A DNA stretch of 45,525 nt. Origin: Gemmatimonadota bacterium (lineage in GTDB: Bacteria; Gemmatimonadota; Gemmatimonadetes; Gemmatimonadales; Gemmatimonadaceae). The notes under the pieces are model-generated. The model ran no database searches, was not told the origin of the DNA, and saw only the letters and a program-made list of their open reading frames with translations. The stretch covers positions 1-45,525 of the forward strand of contig JARIEY010000005.1 in the NCBI GenBank assembly GCA_031127085.1. The letters run 5' to 3'. The position numbers and the translations under genes are program-made. Positions 18,461-26,576 of this stretch are shown here, in pieces (position 1 is the first letter of the stretch; every line of letters starts with the position of its first letter).

Positions 18461-19870
18461 TTATTTAAGTGAGAGGAGCGTCTGCATCATTTCGTCCACG
18501 GTCTTGATGATCTTGGACGCCGCGGCATATGCCTGCTGTTGCCGCATGATCTGAATTAGCTCCTCGTCCACCGAAACGCCAAATACCGCCGTCCGGCGCT
18601 GGTCCGACTGGCTGACCAGCGTTTCGTACACCAACCCTGAATTATTGGCCTCGTTCAGGGCTCCCGCCACATCGCCAACGACCAGGCGGTAATCGGCGGA
18701 GTAGTTGAGATTCCCGGCCGACGGGGCGCTCTCGCGCAGTCCCGCCAGCGAGAGGGCGAGCGCGTTGTTGCCGGGTTCGTTGAATGCGGTGCCGGCCGCA
18801 ATGGCACCGGCATTGGCGTCCACCACGGCCGACAGGCGGATGCGGGCCGCGGTGTTGTTCCCCGCGGTGGCATCAAAGAAGTCCACGTTCGACCCGGTCG
18901 CTCCGAGCAAGGGGTTCCAGTTGCCGGCGGCGCCGGCCGTTGGCGACCACCCGGTGCGGTGCAGCGCGTTCACGTCCGTAATCAGCGCGCCCGCGAGCGT
19001 GTCGAGACGGGTCTCGACGTCGAGGATGTCGTCGTTGTAGACCGCCTGCAGCGCGCCCAGCTCGCCGCCCATGCTCCGAATGCTGTCTGGGCTGCCGACG
19101 ATCTTGAAGCCGATGTTCCCGGCGCTCGTCATCTCCACTTGCTTCGCGCTGATGCCATCGACCAGCGAGATCGTGCCAAGCATCACCTGCGTGGAGCCGT
19201 CGGTGCGCTCGATCACGCGCAGTCCCGCGGTCTTGCTCAGCGAGTCGAGCAGTTGGTCGCGCTGGTCGCGCAGATCGCTGGCCGTGCCGCCGGAGCTTTC
19301 CATGGCGACGATCCGCCCATTGAGCACGGCGACTTCGTTGGCGATGCGATTGACGTCGGACACGGCGGCCTGCGCCCGCTCCACGGCCTCGGCCTTCAGG
19401 CCGCTCAGCTGCGAGGCGATGCCATTGAACGAACGCGTCAGCATGGCACCGGCCTGCTGCACGGCCGTGCGGGCGCTCGGGTTCGTGGGATCGGCCGACA
19501 GTTCGCTCCACGCGTTGTAGAACTGGTCGAACGCATTCGCCAGCCCGGTGTCCGACGGCTCGGCCAGGATGTTCTCCACCCGCTGCAGGAACTCCGAGCG
19601 CATCGATGAGGCGCCCATCTGTCCGTTGCTCAGGCGATACTCCTGATCGAGCATCAGGTCGCGCTTGCGCTGTACGGTCACGAACGTCACGCCCGTGCCG
19701 AAGATGCCGAGCGTCGAATTCTCGGGCGTTCCTTCGGTAAGCACCTCACGCTGGCGGCTGTACCCCGGCGTGTTGGCGTTGGCAATGTTGTGCGATGCGA
19801 TCTGCACCGCGGCCTGCGATGTGGTCAGCGCGCCGCGGGCGATGCTGAGAATTCCCCCGAAGCCAGGCAT
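18461..19870 (-). CDS. flgK: Flagellar hook-filament junction protein FlgK
   Basis: The protein has 469 residues. The N-terminal axial-protein motif is ALTTSQAAVQIASHNIANANTPGYSR. The C-terminal helix (QSDQRRTAVFGVSVDEELIQ, then AYAAASKIIKTVDEMMQTLL) is typical of hook-associated proteins. It is somewhat shorter than the enterobacterial protein (~547), mainly through a reduced surface domain. It starts at a TAATG overlap with flgN, its export chaperone, which supports coupled synthesis. The usual partner flgL does not follow; csrA does. Confidence 0.95.
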   Translation of the reverse strand: MPGFGGILSIARGALTTSQAAVQIASHNIANANTPGYSRQREVLTEGTPENSTLGIFGTGVTFVTVQRKRDLMLDQEYRLSNGQMGASSMRSEFLQRVENILAEPSDTGLANAFDQFYNAWSELSADPTNPSARTAVQQAGAMLTRSFNGIASQLSGLKAEAVERAQAAVSDVNRIANEVAVLNGRIVAMESSGGTASDLRDQRDQLLDSLSKTAGLRVIERTDGSTQVMLGTISLVDGISAKQVEMTSAGNIGFKIVGSPDSIRSMGGELGALQAVYNDDILDVETRLDTLAGALITDVNALHRTGWSPTAGAAGNWNPLLGATGSNVDFFDATAGNNTAARIRLSAVVDANAGAIAAGTAFNEPGNNALALSLAGLRESAPSAGNLNYSADYRLVVGDVAGALNEANNSGLVYETLVSQSDQRRTAVFGVSVDEELIQIMRQQQAYAAASKIIKTVDEMMQTLLSLK

Positions 19871-20382
19871 TAGACCGTCCGGTCGATGAGTCGGCCGCCG
19901 CCGGGGGCGTCTGCTGTGCCGGACGTGCCCGTCGCCGCGCCGACGAGCATCTGCACCTGCCGATCACCAGCCGCGATCGCCTCGCGCAGCACCCGACGGT
20001 TCACCGTGACTTCGTTCTGCAGCGCGAGCGCGCCGTCGCGCAGCGCCCTGGCCGCCTCGGCCACGCTGGGTGGCAGTTCGCCGTTGAAGAACTCCTCGAG
20101 CGCCACGACGCTCAGGTCGTCGCTCTCGCCCAACACGTGGTTGAGCGTGCGCCGCCGGCGCCGGGCTTCCTGCAGCGTGACGAGCACCCGATGCGTCGAG
20201 AAGACGGAATCATCCACGCCCTCGAGATCGTCGACCTTTACCGATTCGCGCTGACGGCGCATGATGCCGGCGAGATCGCCCAGCAACTTGGCCTCGGTGC
20301 GCAGCGAGTCGACAAGCGCCGCAATGGTGCTCGCCGCGTTCACGAGCGAGGCATCCACCGCGAAGGGGACGGCGCTGTTCAC
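19870..20382 (-). CDS. flgN: FlgN-like flagellar export chaperone
   Basis: The protein has 170 residues from a GTG at 20380-20382 that overlaps the flgJ stop (GTGA). It is predicted nearly all helical, with a long N-terminal coiled-coil-like part (LVDSLRTEAKLLGDLAGIM), a central RRRRRTL stretch and a Gly/Thr-rich end. Similarity to the FlgN/FliT-type family is weak, as usual for these chaperones. Position is the main evidence: it lies directly between flgJ and flgK. FlgN keeps FlgK and FlgL soluble and brings them to the export gate. Confidence 0.75.
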   Translation of the reverse strand: MNSAVPFAVDASLVNAASTIAALVDSLRTEAKLLGDLAGIMRRQRESVKVDDLEGVDDSVFSTHRVLVTLQEARRRRRTLNHVLGESDDLSVVALEEFFNGELPPSVAEAARALRDGALALQNEVTVNRRVLREAIAAGDRQVQMLVGAATGTSGTADAPGGGRLIDRTV

Positions 20383-20672
20383 TTGACCTCCGGCGGCACG
20401 GAGCCGCGCAGTTCCTTCACGAGCGCACTGGTGATGCCGCGTTGCCACTGGGCGGGCACCTCGTCGGCGAGCTTCTGGTCGAGCAGGCTGCTGAAGATCT
20501 CTTCGCCCTGGCCACCGCTGGTCAGACCGTCTTGCGGCACCGTCTCCCGCATCGCCTTGAACAGCTGCTCCACGAACAACCCCTCGAGCTTGGCGCTCGA
20601 GTCCTTGAGACGGGCGAGTCGGTCCGTGGCGTCCGGCTGATGGGCGGCGGATGGCGCGTCGATGCGGGTCAT
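20379..20672 (-). CDS. flgJ: Rod-binding protein FlgJ (N-terminal domain only)
   Basis: The protein has 97 residues. It matches only the FlgJ rod-capping domain (KLEGLFVEQLFKAMRETV, then GEEIFSSLLDQKLADEV and a C-terminal amphipathic helix). The muramidase domain that makes enterobacterial FlgJ ~313 residues long is absent. It overlaps flgI by ATGA and flgN by GTGA. Single-domain FlgJ proteins are known in several phyla and need a separate peptidoglycan hydrolase. A candidate in this cluster is the M15 domain inside FliK. Confidence 0.88.
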   Translation of the reverse strand: MTRIDAPSAAHQPDATDRLARLKDSSAKLEGLFVEQLFKAMRETVPQDGLTSGGQGEEIFSSLLDQKLADEVPAQWQRGITSALVKELRGSVPPEVK

Positions 20673-21742
20673 CGAATGATGATCTCGGCGGAGATGGCGC
20701 CGGCCTGCCGCAATCCTTCAAAGATCGCGGCGATTTCGGCGGGAGACGTCTGGATGGCGTGGAGCGCCGAGGCGATGCGTTGCACGCTGGTGCCCGGGGC
20801 GACGCGAACGTCCCCGCGGATGCGCGACGTGTCGGCGGTGGGGCCCACGGTCAACGTCACACCGCCGTGGCTGATCACCGCTTCGCCGACCATGAGCTCG
20901 CCGCCGGCGATCACCGTGCCATCGCGCGCATCAATGACCACGCGTGCGGCGCGATCGGCGCGCAGGCGCACGTCGCGAATCTTCGTCAGGGTCGCGGCGA
21001 ACGACGTGCCCGTATCCTTGGGGGCGATGGTAATGCTGCCCGGGTCATCCACGCGGGCGGTCCCGGGCGTGGCGAACACCGAATCGATCGCCGCCGCGAT
21101 GCGCGTGGCAGTCCCGAGATCGGGGTCGCGCAGCAGCAACTTGTTGGAGGCGGCGAGCGCGGGGCGGGGAATCTCCGCCTCCAGCACGCCACCGTCGGGG
21201 ATGCGCGCGGTGTTGGTCGGCTCGCCGCTCTGGCGTGACATCGCCGACGGGCTCACCAGCAGCGGCCCCTGTGCGCCGCCTACGGGACGCTGCCCCGCAT
21301 CGGCCACCAGCGGGGTCATCCACAGCACGCCGCCGCGCAGCGAGGCGGCGTCGCCGATGCTCGACACCCGCACCTCAAATCGGCCACCCGGCCGGAGGTA
21401 TGGCGAAACCTCCGCGGTAACCAGCACAGCCGCCACGTTCTTGGTGCGCAGCAGCTCGGCCGGCACCTCCACATCGAAGCGGCGGAGCAGGTTCACGATG
21501 GAGGTCACCGTCTGCGCCGCGCCGGCAATCCCGCTCACGCGGTCGCCGGTTCCTGCCAGCCCGGTCACCAGGCCGTAGCCCATCAGGCGCACGGGCGGCG
21601 CGGGATCGGTAAGGATGAGATCGCGCACGCGCGTCTCCTGCGTCTTGGCCTCGGTGGCCACGATCAGCAGGGCGCCGAGGACGCAGAGGACCGCCAGGAT
21701 CTGGCGCACGCGATGCGCGGGAGTGTCCGCTGGGTTTGTCAT
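20669..21742 (-). CDS. flgI: Flagellar P-ring protein FlgI
   Basis: The protein has 357 residues from the ATG at 21740-21742, which overlaps the flgH stop (ATGA); an in-frame TTG two codons upstream is less likely. A signal peptide (~residues 9-30) precedes the conserved start of mature FlgI (VRDLILTDPAPPVRLMGYGLVTGLAGTGD). The C-terminal segment has VQRIASALHAIQTSPAEIAAIFEGLRQAGAI (quoted in part as VQRIASALHA). The protein forms the periplasmic bushing ring, so the cell has a diderm envelope. Confidence 0.96.
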   Translation of the reverse strand: MTNPADTPAHRVRQILAVLCVLGALLIVATEAKTQETRVRDLILTDPAPPVRLMGYGLVTGLAGTGDRVSGIAGAAQTVTSIVNLLRRFDVEVPAELLRTKNVAAVLVTAEVSPYLRPGGRFEVRVSSIGDAASLRGGVLWMTPLVADAGQRPVGGAQGPLLVSPSAMSRQSGEPTNTARIPDGGVLEAEIPRPALAASNKLLLRDPDLGTATRIAAAIDSVFATPGTARVDDPGSITIAPKDTGTSFAATLTKIRDVRLRADRAARVVIDARDGTVIAGGELMVGEAVISHGGVTLTVGPTADTSRIRGDVRVAPGTSVQRIASALHAIQTSPAEIAAIFEGLRQAGAISAEIIIR

Positions 21743-22380
21743 GGCCAAACCATCCCGACGATCTTGGACAGAATGCCGCTCTTCGGCTTGCCCAGCTTGC
21801 CCTTCTGTGAGACGATGATGTCGGCGTCGGCGACGCGCGTCGACTCCACCATGTTGCTGCCGATGTCGATGTCCTGCGGCCGCACCCAGCCCGTCAGCGT
21901 GACTTCCTGCTGGTTCCGGTCAACGTTCACCATCTTCCGGCCGCGGATCTGCAGCATCCCCGTGGGCGAGACCGCGATGACGCGCGCGCTCAGCGTCGAC
22001 TGAAAAATGTTGTTGCGCGTCGCTTCGCCCGTCTGCTTGGAGTCCCCGTTGTTGTTGAACCCTGCCGTCGCGGCAATGGCCGTCGCCGCCTTGGTGGGCG
22101 AATCGGGGGGCTTGATGGAGAAGTCGAGCTCCTTGGCGCGAATGTCGGTGGCCGAGTTGTTGGTGCTCGCGCTCGCCAGCGTCTGGTCGTTCACCAGCAC
22201 CGTGACGATGTCGCCAACGCCCAGCCGGTAGCGGTCCGAGGTCCACGACTGGCGTCCCGTGTACTGTGGCGCAACGGAGTCGACCGGTGGCGCCGGGGCC
22301 GCGCCTTTCTTGGCGGCCTGCGCCAGCGCCGAAGGCGCCGCGACGGTGAAGCACAGGGTGATGGAGAGCAGGTGACGCAT
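21739..22380 (-). CDS. flgH: Flagellar L-ring protein FlgH
   Basis: The protein has 213 residues from the ATG at 22378-22380, with GAGGA ~8 nt upstream. A GTG five codons earlier overlaps the flgA stop and is the alternative start. The mature part shows FlgH patterns: YRLGVGDIVTVLVNDQT, ASTNNSATDIRA, VSPTGMLQIRGRKMVNVDRN and GWVRPQDI. FlgH is normally an outer-membrane lipoprotein, but the signal peptide here ends APSALAQA with no lipobox. Its only early Cys is preceded by Ile-Thr-Leu. Anchoring may therefore differ. Confidence 0.94.
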   Translation of the reverse strand: MRHLLSITLCFTVAAPSALAQAAKKGAAPAPPVDSVAPQYTGRQSWTSDRYRLGVGDIVTVLVNDQTLASASTNNSATDIRAKELDFSIKPPDSPTKAATAIAATAGFNNNGDSKQTGEATRNNIFQSTLSARVIAVSPTGMLQIRGRKMVNVDRNQQEVTLTGWVRPQDIDIGSNMVESTRVADADIIVSQKGKLGKPKSGILSKIVGMVWP

Positions 22381-22391
22381 GACCACGATCC

Positions 22392-22850
22392 TCACGGCAG
22401 CCGCACGACGCCAGGGGCGACGGCGACGCCGGACAGGGAATGTTGCCCGATGCGCACACGCACCGGGGCGCCCGCGCGCGCGTTGCCGAGCGCGATGCCC
22501 AGACGCGTGACGGTGATGCCATTCATCTCCACACGCACGGTGACCGCATCGCCCGAGCGCACCGCCGCGGCCGGCGCAATGGCCGGCGCGCGCAGCGGTT
22601 CACCGGCGGCAACCACGCGCTGCGTCTCATACCCGATCACCAGCGCCGCATCGCCCGAGACGTCGCCCGCCTGCAGCACCGTGCCGCGGGGGAGGGCGCG
22701 CAGGGCGAGCGGGGTGCTCGTCGCCGCAACACTCGCCATGCCTTCCGGCGCGCTCGGCAACGCGGGAGCCTGCGCCGCGAGCGACGAGGCCAGCGCGGCG
22801 AGCAGGCCGGCGGAGCCGGCGAGGAGCGCGAGGCGGCGAAGCATCGTCAT
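22392..22850 (-). CDS. flgA: Flagellar P-ring assembly chaperone FlgA
   Basis: The protein has 152 residues. A signal peptide (~1-27, ending LAAQA) is followed by a SAF-like domain (LPRGTVLQAGDV, RVVAAGEPLR) and the C-terminal beta domain ending VRIGQHSLSGVAVAPGVV. It is shorter than enterobacterial FlgA (~219) because the N-terminal domain is reduced. FlgA assists FlgI polymerisation in the periplasm. It lies between flgG and flgH with 5-bp and ~11-bp gaps. Confidence 0.9.
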   Translation of the reverse strand: MTMLRRLALLAGSAGLLAALASSLAAQAPALPSAPEGMASVAATSTPLALRALPRGTVLQAGDVSGDAALVIGYETQRVVAAGEPLRAPAIAPAAAVRSGDAVTVRVEMNGITVTRLGIALGNARAGAPVRVRIGQHSLSGVAVAPGVVRLP

Positions 22851-22855
22851 CGGAG

Positions 22856-23644
22856 CTACCGCACCAACTGGTTGGCGATGTCCGACATCGTTTCGCTGTT
22901 CTTGATGGCCTTGGAGTTGATCTCGTAGGCGCGCATCGCGGCGATCATATCCACCATCTCCTGCACGATCTCCACGTTGCTGGCCTCGAGGTGCCCCTGC
23001 AGCAGGCGTCCCACCCCTTCGTCGCCCGGGAACCCCGGTGCGGCTTCGCCCGACGCGGGCGTGGCGGCGTACAGATTCTCGCCCAGCGCCTCGAGGCCGC
23101 TCGGGTTGGCGAAACGTGCCAGCTCGATGCGCCCAATCTCCACCGGCGATGTCTGGTCACCCTGCTTCACGCTCACGATGCCGTTCTGCGCGATGGTGAT
23201 CTGCGACGAGCCCGTGGGGACTTTCACCCCTGGGAGCACCGTGAGGCCGCCGGAGGTCACCAGCGTGCCCGTGTCCGACAGCTCGAACGCGCCGTCGCGC
23301 GTGTACGCGGTGCCGCCGTTCGGGAGCTGCACCTGGAAGAAGCCCTCGCCTTCAATGGAAAGGTCGAGCGGCCGGTTGGTCTGTTCGTCGGAGCCCTGCG
23401 AATGCAGACGCTGGATGCCGGCCAGGCGCGTACCCCGGCCCACCTGCACGGCGGGCGTCGTGGCGGCGTCGGCCCCGCCCACCGCGGCCGCGCCCTGCAC
23501 GGTCTGGTAGAGCAGGTCCACAAAGTGCGCGCGGCTGCGCTTGAACGCGGTCGTGTTCACGTTCGCCAGGTTGTTGGCGATGACCTCGGTGCGAGTCTGC
23601 TGCGCCATCATGCCGGTCGCGGCGGCGCGGAGTGCGGGATCCAT
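22856..23644 (-). CDS. flgG: Flagellar distal rod protein FlgG
   Basis: The protein has 262 residues from the ATG at 23642-23644, with AGGAG 7 nt upstream; the open frame continues further upstream but without rod-protein character. N-terminus: LRAAATGMMAQQTRTEVIANNLANVNTTAFKR (motif quoted in part as VIANNLANVNTTAFKR). A GEGFFQV segment and the C-terminal motif NVEIVQEMVDMIAAMRAYE complete the pattern. The length equals canonical FlgG. FlgG forms the distal rod inside the P and L rings. Confidence 0.96.
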   Translation of the reverse strand: MDPALRAAATGMMAQQTRTEVIANNLANVNTTAFKRSRAHFVDLLYQTVQGAAAVGGADAATTPAVQVGRGTRLAGIQRLHSQGSDEQTNRPLDLSIEGEGFFQVQLPNGGTAYTRDGAFELSDTGTLVTSGGLTVLPGVKVPTGSSQITIAQNGIVSVKQGDQTSPVEIGRIELARFANPSGLEALGENLYAATPASGEAAPGFPGDEGVGRLLQGHLEASNVEIVQEMVDMIAAMRAYEINSKAIKNSETMSDIANQLVR

Positions 23645-23663
23645 GCGATAACTCCTGTAGGGT

Positions 23664-24362
23664 CTACAGCTTGCCGAGTTCGGCCGACGCCATGCCGCGC
23701 ACGGCATCGAGGGCGGCCATGGACTTCTGTACCGCGCCATAGGCGCGCTGCACGGCGATCATGTCAACCATCGACTCGAGCGAGCTGACGTTGCTCCCCT
23801 CGATGGCTCCCTGCCGCACCTTCGTCCGGGTCATATCGGCCTCGGTGCGCGCGGCCGTCGTGCTGAACTGGCCGCCGCCCTCGTGCTGCAGGTTCGTTCC
23901 GGGCGGCACCGTCTCGATGCGGAACCGGCCAATGTCCTTGCCGTCGGCCCGCACGCGCCCCTGCGCGTCAATCGCGATCAGCTTGGCCCCCACCGGGACG
24001 GCATCCACTCCCTGGAGCTGATTGCCGTTGGCGTCCACAATGCGACGGTCGGCATCAATAGCCAGCGAGCCGCCGCGGCTGAGCCGCTCGCCCTTGGGGG
24101 TCTGCACCACGAAGAAGCCGTCGCCAGAGATGGCAACATCCAATGGATTGCCAGTGGCGTTCACCGATCCGTTCGACAGGTCGGTCGTCGTGCCGACCAC
24201 GGGCGTGTTGCCGTCGAGCAACCGGGCGAAGGCCCGCTCACCCTTGAACCCGTCGGTGTTCACATTCGCCAGGTTGTTGGCGACCACTTCCTGCCGGCGC
24301 TCCCAGTAGCGGAGTGCGGCGGCGGCATTTTCGAGACCGGTCGGTCGAACGCTGGAGCCCAC
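23664..24362 (-). CDS. flgF: Flagellar proximal rod protein FlgF
   Basis: Shows the rod/hook family core: RQEVVANNLANVNTDGFKGE, ISGDGFFVVQTPKGE and the C-terminal SNVSSLESMVDMIAVQRAYG. The GTG at 24360-24362 (232 residues) is preferred because it puts NNLAN about 26 residues from the start, as in relatives. The longer frame begins at a GTG in the loop of a strong hairpin at 24424-24445. No good Shine-Dalgarno is visible for either start. It lies directly upstream of flgG, the standard arrangement. Confidence 0.88.
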   Translation of the reverse strand: MGSSVRPTGLENAAAALRYWERRQEVVANNLANVNTDGFKGERAFARLLDGNTPVVGTTTDLSNGSVNATGNPLDVAISGDGFFVVQTPKGERLSRGGSLAIDADRRIVDANGNQLQGVDAVPVGAKLIAIDAQGRVRADGKDIGRFRIETVPPGTNLQHEGGGQFSTTAARTEADMTRTKVRQGAIEGSNVSSLESMVDMIAVQRAYGAVQKSMAALDAVRGMASAELGKL

Positions 24363-24423
24363 GGCAAAGTCCGGGTTGAGTCCGCTCCGATGTAGCGCAA
24401 CGACCGTGCCACCGAATTGAAAG

Positions 24424-24445
24424 CGCCCCGGCACTAGCCGGGGCG
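24424..24445. terminator. Perfect hairpin between the SwrB-like gene and flgF
   Basis: A 9-bp GC stem (24424-24432 with 24437-24445) closes a 4-nt loop. In the direction of transcription it is followed by CTTTC, so it may attenuate readthrough from the fliA part of the operon into flgF, or protect the mRNA end. Confidence 0.5.
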
Positions 24446-24477
24446 TTACAGGGGCCCAGAATGGGGCTCGGAGCGCC

Positions 24478-24948
24478 TCAGGACCGGGTGATTCGCCGAA
24501 TCAGCCCATTCAGCGACCCGGGTTCCGTGGCAAGAGTTGCCGCGTTGGGCCGGTTCTGCCGGGTGGCTCCACCGCCGGCGGGGTTCGCACCAGCCAACAG
24601 GGGTTCGCGAGTGCGGCGCAGGGCCAGAGCGACGACGTCCTGTGGCAGACCGGTGCGGCGGGCGATAACCGGCACGCTCCCCGTCCCCAGCGCGACCATA
24701 CGTCCCATCCGCGTGCGTGGCGCGCGGCGCGCACGGCCAGCGGTTGGACGCTCTTCGTCTTCGCGCACCCGCAGGAACAACGCCACCTGCACCAGCACGG
24801 CGGCAATCACCATCGACGCGGCCACGCGGGCATCGATGGCGCGGAGCGCCGCCAGCAGCGGCTGGTCGAGGCCGGCCCGCACCGCGTAGATCGCGGCCAG
24901 GGCCAGCGCGAGACCAGCCATCACGGCGATCGAGAGCGAACGGCGCAT
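24478..24948 (-). CDS. SwrB-like (DUF6115-type) membrane protein downstream of fliA
   Basis: The protein has 156 residues. Two hydrophobic segments (~4-26 and ~43-60) precede an Arg-rich cytoplasmic linker and a helical unit (VALGTGSVPVIARRTGLPQD). That unit resembles the C-terminal IA..tGL..eeV helix-turn pattern I associate with SwrB-type proteins. The start overlaps the fliA stop by one base (TGATG). In Bacillus subtilis, swrB follows sigD in the same way and promotes flagellar export activation through FliP. The position and layout match, but sequence similarity is short and judged by eye, so the functional link is an inference. Confidence 0.55.
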   Translation of the reverse strand: MRRSLSIAVMAGLALALAAIYAVRAGLDQPLLAALRAIDARVAASMVIAAVLVQVALFLRVREDEERPTAGRARRAPRTRMGRMVALGTGSVPVIARRTGLPQDVVALALRRTREPLLAGANPAGGGATRQNRPNAATLATEPGSLNGLIRRITRS

Positions 24949-25706
24949 CAGGCGACGTTCTCGCGCAGCGTGGACATCTGCGTCCGCAGGCGCGACAGCG
25001 CCTTCGACCGGATCTGCGACACGCGCGACTCGGTGAGATCAAGAATCTCGGCGATCTCGTGCAGCTTCAGTTCTTCGTAATAGTAGAGCGAGAGCACCAC
25101 GCGCTCCTGCTCCTTGAGCTTCATGATCGCGGCGCGGAGATGGTCGACTTCCTGCTCGTGATTGAGCTGGTTCTCGATCTGATTCTCCTCCTCCGTCACC
25201 AACTGCTCGGCGGGCGTCACGCCGGAGTCATCCTGCGGCGTCGTGCTGCGGTCGAGCGGCAGGTGCACCGCCCCTTCCACATCGGCCTGCCAACGCCACA
25301 GCGTCTCCACGTCCACGCCAAGCTGCGTTGCCGTCTCGCGGTCCGTCGCCGGGCGCGCCATCTGGCGCGACAGCGACTCGCGCGCGTTGTTGATCTCGCG
25401 CGTCTTGCGGCGGATCGAACGTGGCACGTGGTCCTGGCGGCGCAGCTCGTCGAGGATCGCCCCGCGAATGCGCGGTGCGGCAAACGTGCTGAAGGCGAGT
25501 CCCCGCTTGGGGTCAAAGCTCTCCAAGGCGTTCATCAGCCCCAGCGTGCCGGCGCTCACGAGTTCGTCGAAATCCATGTCGACGGCAAGGCCACGGGCGA
25601 CCTGGCGGGCCACAAAGTGTACCAGCCCCAGGTGCTCGTTCAGAAGCTGCTGACGTGCATCGGCATCTCCGCCGAGGTACTTCGTCCACAGCACGCTGCT
25701 GTCCAT
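24948..25706 (-). CDS. fliA: RNA polymerase sigma-28 factor FliA
   Basis: The protein has 252 residues with regions sigma2 (HLGLVHFVARQVARGL, DFDELVSAGTLGLMNALESF, FSTFAAPRIRGAILDELRR), sigma3 (SLSRQMARPATDRETATQLG) and sigma4 (LKEQERVVLSLYYYEELKL, ILDLTESRVSQIRSKALSRL). It is of the FliA/SigD/WhiG class and would direct late flagellar and chemotaxis genes. It follows flhG by 3 bp. The anti-sigma factor FlgM is not found in this window. Confidence 0.96.
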   Translation of the reverse strand: MDSSVLWTKYLGGDADARQQLLNEHLGLVHFVARQVARGLAVDMDFDELVSAGTLGLMNALESFDPKRGLAFSTFAAPRIRGAILDELRRQDHVPRSIRRKTREINNARESLSRQMARPATDRETATQLGVDVETLWRWQADVEGAVHLPLDRSTTPQDDSGVTPAEQLVTEEENQIENQLNHEQEVDHLRAAIMKLKEQERVVLSLYYYEELKLHEIAEILDLTESRVSQIRSKALSRLRTQMSTLRENVA

Positions 25707-25709
25707 GGT

Positions 25710-26576
25710 TCAACGCCTCCAGGCATAGGCGGTTGGCGCGATGGAGCGCCTAGCCACGTCGTCCAACTCGGCAATCAGGCGGCCTCCCAGCGTCACTGCG
25801 GCACTGGCGGCCGGGGAGTGGGGCGCCATGCCGGCGAAGGTTCCGCCAGCTGAAAGCCGTTCCCGCAATGGAACATCTTCAGGAATCGTGCCACCGTAAT
25901 TCAGACCCCGCCGCAGCCAGCGCTGTGAGGCCATTTGCACGTGGTCATAGAGGGCACGGGCCCGTCCCTCGTCTTGGCCGTTGGCCACGAAGTCGACGGG
26001 AAGCCCGGGAATGCGGGCGTCGACGGCCTTCAGCAGGGCGTAAGTGGCCGCCAACGCCACGGGATCAGCGGCAGATACCGCCGCCAGCCGCCGGACCCCG
26101 GCATTGCTTGCCGCCATCACCGTCTCCAGCCGGCAACCGCCATCGATCACCACAAAGTCGTAATCGGCGTACAGACCGGCCACGCGACGCCAGATCAGCC
26201 GGCGCTCGCTCGTGCTCAGCAGCGGAAGCCCAGCCGTGTCGGCACCGCCGCCACCGGGCAACAGATCCAGCATCTCCGAGGCCTGGATCACAGCCTCACG
26301 GGGCTCGATGCCACTGCCACGCAGGGCACCGATGCCGATGCGCGGCTCGACGCCAAACCAGTGGTGCTGTGTGCCGGCCTGATCGTCGCCGTCGATCAGC
26401 AGCGCACGGCGGCCCTGCTCGGCGAATGCGAGCGCCAGAAGCGCGGCCACCGTGGAGGTGCCAATGCCACCCTTGCCGGCAGCCACGAGCACCACGCGTG
26501 CGTCGCTGGGGGTCCAGCCGTCGCTCAGCCCTCGCTCCACGACAAACCGGCGCAGTCCGTCCGCTTGCGAACTCAT
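25710..26576 (-). CDS. flhG: FlhG/MinD-like flagellar number regulator
   Basis: The protein has 288 residues from the ATG at 26574-26576, which overlaps the flhF stop (ATGA). The N-terminal SQADGLRRF resembles the DQAxxLR activator motif by which FlhG stimulates FlhF GTPase. The ParA/MinD fold follows: AGKGGIGTST (signature Lys kept, P-loop Lys replaced by Thr), LLIDGDDQAG, and DFVVIDGG. The Thr replacement resembles the atypical Walker A of CpaE/TadZ-like proteins. It is placed flhF-flhG-fliA, the normal order. A paralogous domain is found in the fusion gene upstream of flhA. Confidence 0.9.
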   Translation of the reverse strand: MSSQADGLRRFVVERGLSDGWTPSDARVVLVAAGKGGIGTSTVAALLALAFAEQGRRALLIDGDDQAGTQHHWFGVEPRIGIGALRGSGIEPREAVIQASEMLDLLPGGGGADTAGLPLLSTSERRLIWRRVAGLYADYDFVVIDGGCRLETVMAASNAGVRRLAAVSAADPVALAATYALLKAVDARIPGLPVDFVANGQDEGRARALYDHVQMASQRWLRRGLNYGGTIPEDVPLRERLSAGGTFAGMAPHSPAASAAVTLGGRLIAELDDVARRSIAPTAYAWRR

